The notes below the pieces were generated by a model. It had not been told where the DNA came from. It saw nothing but the letters and a program-made list of their open reading frames with translations, and ran no database searches. Below, one piece after another: positions 61,630 through 64,000 of a DNA stretch of 64,000 nt. Origin of the DNA: Bradyrhizobium sp. Tv2a-2 (GTDB lineage: Bacteria > Pseudomonadota > Alphaproteobacteria > Rhizobiales > Xanthobacteraceae); the NCBI RefSeq assembly GCF_000472425.1, contig NZ_AXAI01000013.1, forward strand, positions 146,001 to 210,000, written 5' to 3'. How positions within the stretch are numbered: position 1 is the stretch's first letter; every line of letters begins with the position of its first letter. Position numbers and translations under genes: made by a program.

Positions 61630-61758
61630 CGCCGCCGCTCGATCGAGCCTCGGCATCACCAGGGCCCGCGGTCCTGACGGGGCCGCCCCCCATCAAGCTT
61701 CTGGAATGCGCGCAGGGCCTGCGATCGGCCTTGACCTTGCTTGAAGTCAGGACTAGCC

Positions 61759-61788
61759 TTTTCGAATACGGAATTCCGTATTCGAAAA
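61759..61788. promoter_or_regulatory. Perfect 30-bp palindrome at the GntR start
   Basis: TTTTCGAATACGGAA is followed directly by its exact reverse complement. The palindrome ends on the A of a possible ATG at 61788 and 12 bases before the ATG at 61800. Its position over the start suggests an autoregulatory operator; its A+T-rich outer arms differ from surrounding sequence. Confidence 0.8.
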
Positions 61789-61799
61789 TGGATGGCGCC

Positions 61800-62474
61800 A
61801 TGATACCGTTGGAGCCGCTGCCAAATCTGGCTGACCAGGTCTATGAGCGGATTCTCGAGGCCATCACCGACCGCATTCTACCGCCGGGCCAACGGGTGCG
61901 GCAGAACGAGCTTGCCGACAAGCTCGGCGTATCGCGCCAGCCAGTCTCTCATGCGCTGCATATCCTGCACCGGCAGGGCCTGCTCGCCGAGAGCGGACGC
62001 CGCGGCTTTGAGGTGACCCAGCTCGATCCGCAGCGGATCCGCCAGCTCTATGAGGTTCGCGGAGCCATGGATGCGCTTGCGGCGAAGCTCGCAGCCGAAC
62101 GCAGCAGGCTCGACGCGGCGGGACGCGAGTGCCTCGAGGCAGCGCTGCGCGAAGGGCGCGCAGCGGATAGCAAAACACCGCTGGGCCGGCTGATTGCGCG
62201 TGATGTCGACTTCCACAGCGCCATCTACCGCCTCGCCGGCAATCCCGTGATCGAGGAAATGATCGCGCCACAATGGCCGCACATGCGCCGCTCCATGGCG
62301 ACCGTGCTGGCCGAGCTTGATTACCGCGAAAGCGCGTGGACGGAACACGCGGAGATCGCGGCGCACATTCTCTCGGGTCATGCGGAAGCGGCGGAAGCGA
62401 GTGCAATGGCGCATGCTCTCAATGCGGGGAGAATGACGGAAGAAAGGTTGAAAGCGACGCTGGAAGCGGCGTGA
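61800..62474 (+). CDS. GntR-family regulator, FCD (FadR) subfamily
   Basis: A 224-residue regulator. The winged helix is residues 10-75 (VYERILEAITDRILPPGQRV, then ELADKLGVSRQPVSHALHIL), followed by an all-helical FCD ligand domain with metal-type residues (RDVDFHSAIYRLAGN near 140, EHAEIAAHILSGHAEAAE). FCD proteins sense organic acids. The ATG at 61800 is used because the earlier frame runs through the palindrome; ATG 61788 is a possible alternative. The phytanoyl-CoA-dioxygenase gene downstream on the same strand may be a target. Confidence 0.88.
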   Translation: MIPLEPLPNLADQVYERILEAITDRILPPGQRVRQNELADKLGVSRQPVSHALHILHRQGLLAESGRRGFEVTQLDPQRIRQLYEVRGAMDALAAKLAAERSRLDAAGRECLEAALREGRAADSKTPLGRLIARDVDFHSAIYRLAGNPVIEEMIAPQWPHMRRSMATVLAELDYRESAWTEHAEIAAHILSGHAEAAEASAMAHALNAGRMTEERLKATLEAA

Positions 62475-62481
62475 TTGAGAC

Positions 62482-62535
62482 TGTCGTTCCGCGGCGCTGG
62501 GAAGCGTCGAACCCGGAAGCTCGAGATTCTCGGAT
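62482..62535. repeat. Degenerate GTCATTCC-type repeat
   Basis: GTCGTTCCGCGGCGCTGGGAAGCGTCGAACCCGG followed by CTCGAGATTCTCGG matches the left half of the GTCATTCC family with several changes; the right end is lost. Confidence 0.5.
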
Positions 62536-62631
62536 GTACAACAGCACATCAGGTTCGCACCGAGGCACGCCCCCAGGTTACGTCTTCGGCAATGACAACA
62601 ACAACGATAATGACAGCAAGGAGGAAGTGAC

Positions 62632-63432
62632 ATGAAACTGACCAACGAGCAGCTCGAGTTTTTCAAGCGCGAAGGCTGGTTGTTCCTTCCCGAACTGTTC
62701 AGCCCCGAGGAAACCGCCTTTCTCGCGCGCGAGGCGGAGGGGATCTACGACGCCAACCGGCCCGAGGTCTGGCGCGAGAAGAGCGGCGCGCCGCGCACCG
62801 CTTTTGCCGCACATCTCTACAACGAAGCCTTCGGCGTGTTGGGAGCGCATCCACGCATGATCGAGCCTGTGGAGCAGCTCTTCGGCGAGAAGCTCTACAT
62901 GCACCAGTTCAAGATCAACGCCAAATCGGCTTTCACCGGTGACGTCTGGCAATGGCACCAGGATTACGGCACTTGGAAGCGCGATGACGGCATGCCCGAG
63001 CCGCGCGCTATGAACATCGCGATCTTCCTCGACGAGGTGATGCCGATCAACGGGCCGCTGATGCTGGTGCCGCGGAGCCAGAATGCCGGCGACCTCGAAG
63101 CGTCACATGATTTGCAGACAACGTCCTATCCGCTCTGGACACTGGACGAGGCGACCGTGACGCGGCTGGTCAAGCAGGGTGGCATCGTGGCGCCGACCGG
63201 CAAGGCCGGCGGCATGCTGATGTTCCACGGCAATCTGGTGCACGGTTCGGCGGGCAACATCACGCCCTACCCGCGCAAGATCGTCTATCTGACGCTGAAT
63301 GCGGTCTCCAACTACATCCGCACGCCGACGCGGCCGGACTATATCGCGCACCGCGACTTCACGCCGATCCAGGCGGTCGATGACGACGCGCTGCTGCGGC
63401 TTGCGCGTGCGCAGCGGCAAGCGGCGGAATAG
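62632..63432 (+). CDS. Phytanoyl-CoA dioxygenase-family (EctD-like) oxygenase
   Basis: A 266-residue Fe(II)/2-oxoglutarate dioxygenase. The iron ligands are His109 and Asp111 in WQWHQDYGTW and probably His204 in NLVHGSAGN; Arg215 in TPYPRKIVY would bind 2-oxoglutarate. The block WHQDYGTWKRDDGMPEPRAM strongly resembles ectoine hydroxylase EctD, but no ectABC genes are near. Its start follows AAGGAGGAAGTG. Substrate therefore unknown: ectoine or an amino-acid-like compound is plausible. Confidence 0.88.
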   Translation: MKLTNEQLEFFKREGWLFLPELFSPEETAFLAREAEGIYDANRPEVWREKSGAPRTAFAAHLYNEAFGVLGAHPRMIEPVEQLFGEKLYMHQFKINAKSAFTGDVWQWHQDYGTWKRDDGMPEPRAMNIAIFLDEVMPINGPLMLVPRSQNAGDLEASHDLQTTSYPLWTLDEATVTRLVKQGGIVAPTGKAGGMLMFHGNLVHGSAGNITPYPRKIVYLTLNAVSNYIRTPTRPDYIAHRDFTPIQAVDDDALLRLARAQRQAAE

Positions 63433-63443
63433 GCTTCTCCACC

Positions 63444-63522
63444 GTCATTTCCGGGGCGCGCGGAAGGTGCGCCCCGGGTCTCGCGATTCCGGGTTGGACG
63501 CCAACGCGTCGCGCGGAATGAC
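63444..63522. repeat. GTCATTCC palindromic repeat
   Basis: Starts GTCATTTCCGGGGCGCGCGG and ends GCGCGGAATGAC, with an interior gapped palindrome. It fills the gap between the dioxygenase and the last gene. Confidence 0.75.
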
Positions 63523-63541
63523 CTCGACCGATGGAAACACC

Positions 63542-64000
63542 ATGAACCTCTTTTCGCTCCTCAATGCACGCCGCGCCGCCGGAAAGCCTGTCCGCGTCGC
63601 GCTGATCGGCGCCGGCAAATTCGGCTCGATGTTCCTGTCCCAGGTGCCCCATGTGCCCGGCCTGGAGGTCTCCGTCATCGTCGACCTCGATCCGGAACGC
63701 GCGCGTGAGGCCTGCCGCACCGTCGGCTGGGACAGCGCACAGATCGAGTCCACGAATTTCACCGCTGACAGCACCAAGGCGACATCGGACGGGATCGAAG
63801 TGATGGTGGAAGCAACCGGCAATCCCGCCGCTGGCATTCGCCATGCGCGCGCGGCGATCAAGGCCGGCAAGCACATCGTCATGGTCAATGTCGAGGCCGA
63901 CGTGCTGGCCGGACCTCTGCTTGCGGAAGAGGCGCGCAAGGCAGGCGTGGTCTATTCGCTCGCCTATGGCGACCAGCCCGCGCTAACCGCGGAGATGGTG
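63542..64000 (+). CDS. NAD(P)-dependent dehydrogenase, COG4091-like, N-terminal part
   Basis: Partial at the right edge (153 codons visible). The Rossmann motif VALIGAGKFGSMFLSQ is at residues 19-34, VDLDPERAREAC near 48 binds the cofactor, and VEATGNPAAGIRHA near 92 and AGKHIVMVNVEADVLAGPLLA near 110 resemble the predicted homoserine-dehydrogenase family COG4091. It may follow the dioxygenase in one pathway. The missing C-terminus would show whether a SAF domain is present. Confidence 0.8.
   Translation, partial: MNLFSLLNARRAAGKPVRVALIGAGKFGSMFLSQVPHVPGLEVSVIVDLDPERAREACRTVGWDSAQIESTNFTADSTKATSDGIEVMVEATGNPAAGIRHARAAIKAGKHIVMVNVEADVLAGPLLAEEARKAGVVYSLAYGDQPALTAEMV

Overview
The window is GC-rich, gene-dense alphaproteobacterial chromosome, most likely from Bradyrhizobium or a close Nitrobacteraceae relative. 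This is an inference from gene content (tripartite tricarboxylate and branched-chain amino acid transport modules with a fused permease/ATPase, OpgC, DUF3775, many short-chain dehydrogenases, an alpha-type initiator tRNA) and from dispersed palindromic intergenic repeats of the kind common in that group. No phage, transposase, integrase or CRISPR array was seen. The two ends cut genes: a TctA permease at the left and a COG4091-like dehydrogenase at the right.

Layout. 1-0.9 kb: end of a tctA gene, translationally coupled to a pdxA-like gene that stops after 31 codons. 0.9-5.7 kb: a minus-strand acyl-activation cluster (FATP-type acyl-CoA synthetase, acyl carrier protein, short AMP ligase, ketoreductase) headed by a MarR regulator. 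5.8-11.6 kb: a protein with a domain resembling the RNA polymerase alpha C-terminal domain, divergent from a four-gene Liv ABC transporter operon; a two-copy palindromic operator lies between them. 11.7-15 kb: an RND pump without a visible adaptor. 15-22.9 kb: a TctC binding protein, htpG, an SGNH hydrolase, a CMD-family protein, then an operon with a broken tctC, two dehydrogenases and a HutC-type GntR regulator. 23-27.9 kb: OpgC overlapping an antisense metallo-beta-lactamase-fold gene, MAPEG, and a MocR regulator divergent from a flavin-binding protein. 27.9-34.1 kb: a catabolic operon (FAD hydroxylase, alpha/beta hydrolase, MFS transporter, M24 peptidase) divergent from its probable LysR regulator.

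34.1-47.4 kb is the most unusual part: a 2152-residue NRPS of order A-PCP-C-A-PCP-C with no release domain, followed on the same strand by a 57-residue lysine-tailed peptide and an Sfp-type phosphopantetheinyl transferase. Divergent from it are a large SAM/cyclase/ATPase/TPR protein, a PIMT-like methyltransferase and, convergently, a PhaC-like enzyme with an intact Cys-Asp-His triad. The second adenylation domain lacks the aspartate that normally binds the alpha-amino group, and by eye its pocket is closer to beta-amino acid codes.

47.4-64 kb is mostly housekeeping and accessory catabolism: small proteins, a cold-shock protein, tRNA-fMet, an aldehyde dehydrogenase/GMC oxidoreductase pair, two SDRs (one without catalytic Tyr and Lys), DUF3775, two paralogous metallo-beta-lactamase-fold hydrolases, FAA hydrolase, GST, Ogt, an alpha/beta hydrolase, an M20 peptidase, an FCD-type GntR regulator with a perfect 30-bp palindrome at its start, and a PhyH/EctD-like dioxygenase. 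Several families of dispersed repeats fill the gaps here and at 15-16.4 kb. All functional calls are from reading sequence alone; no database search was run.
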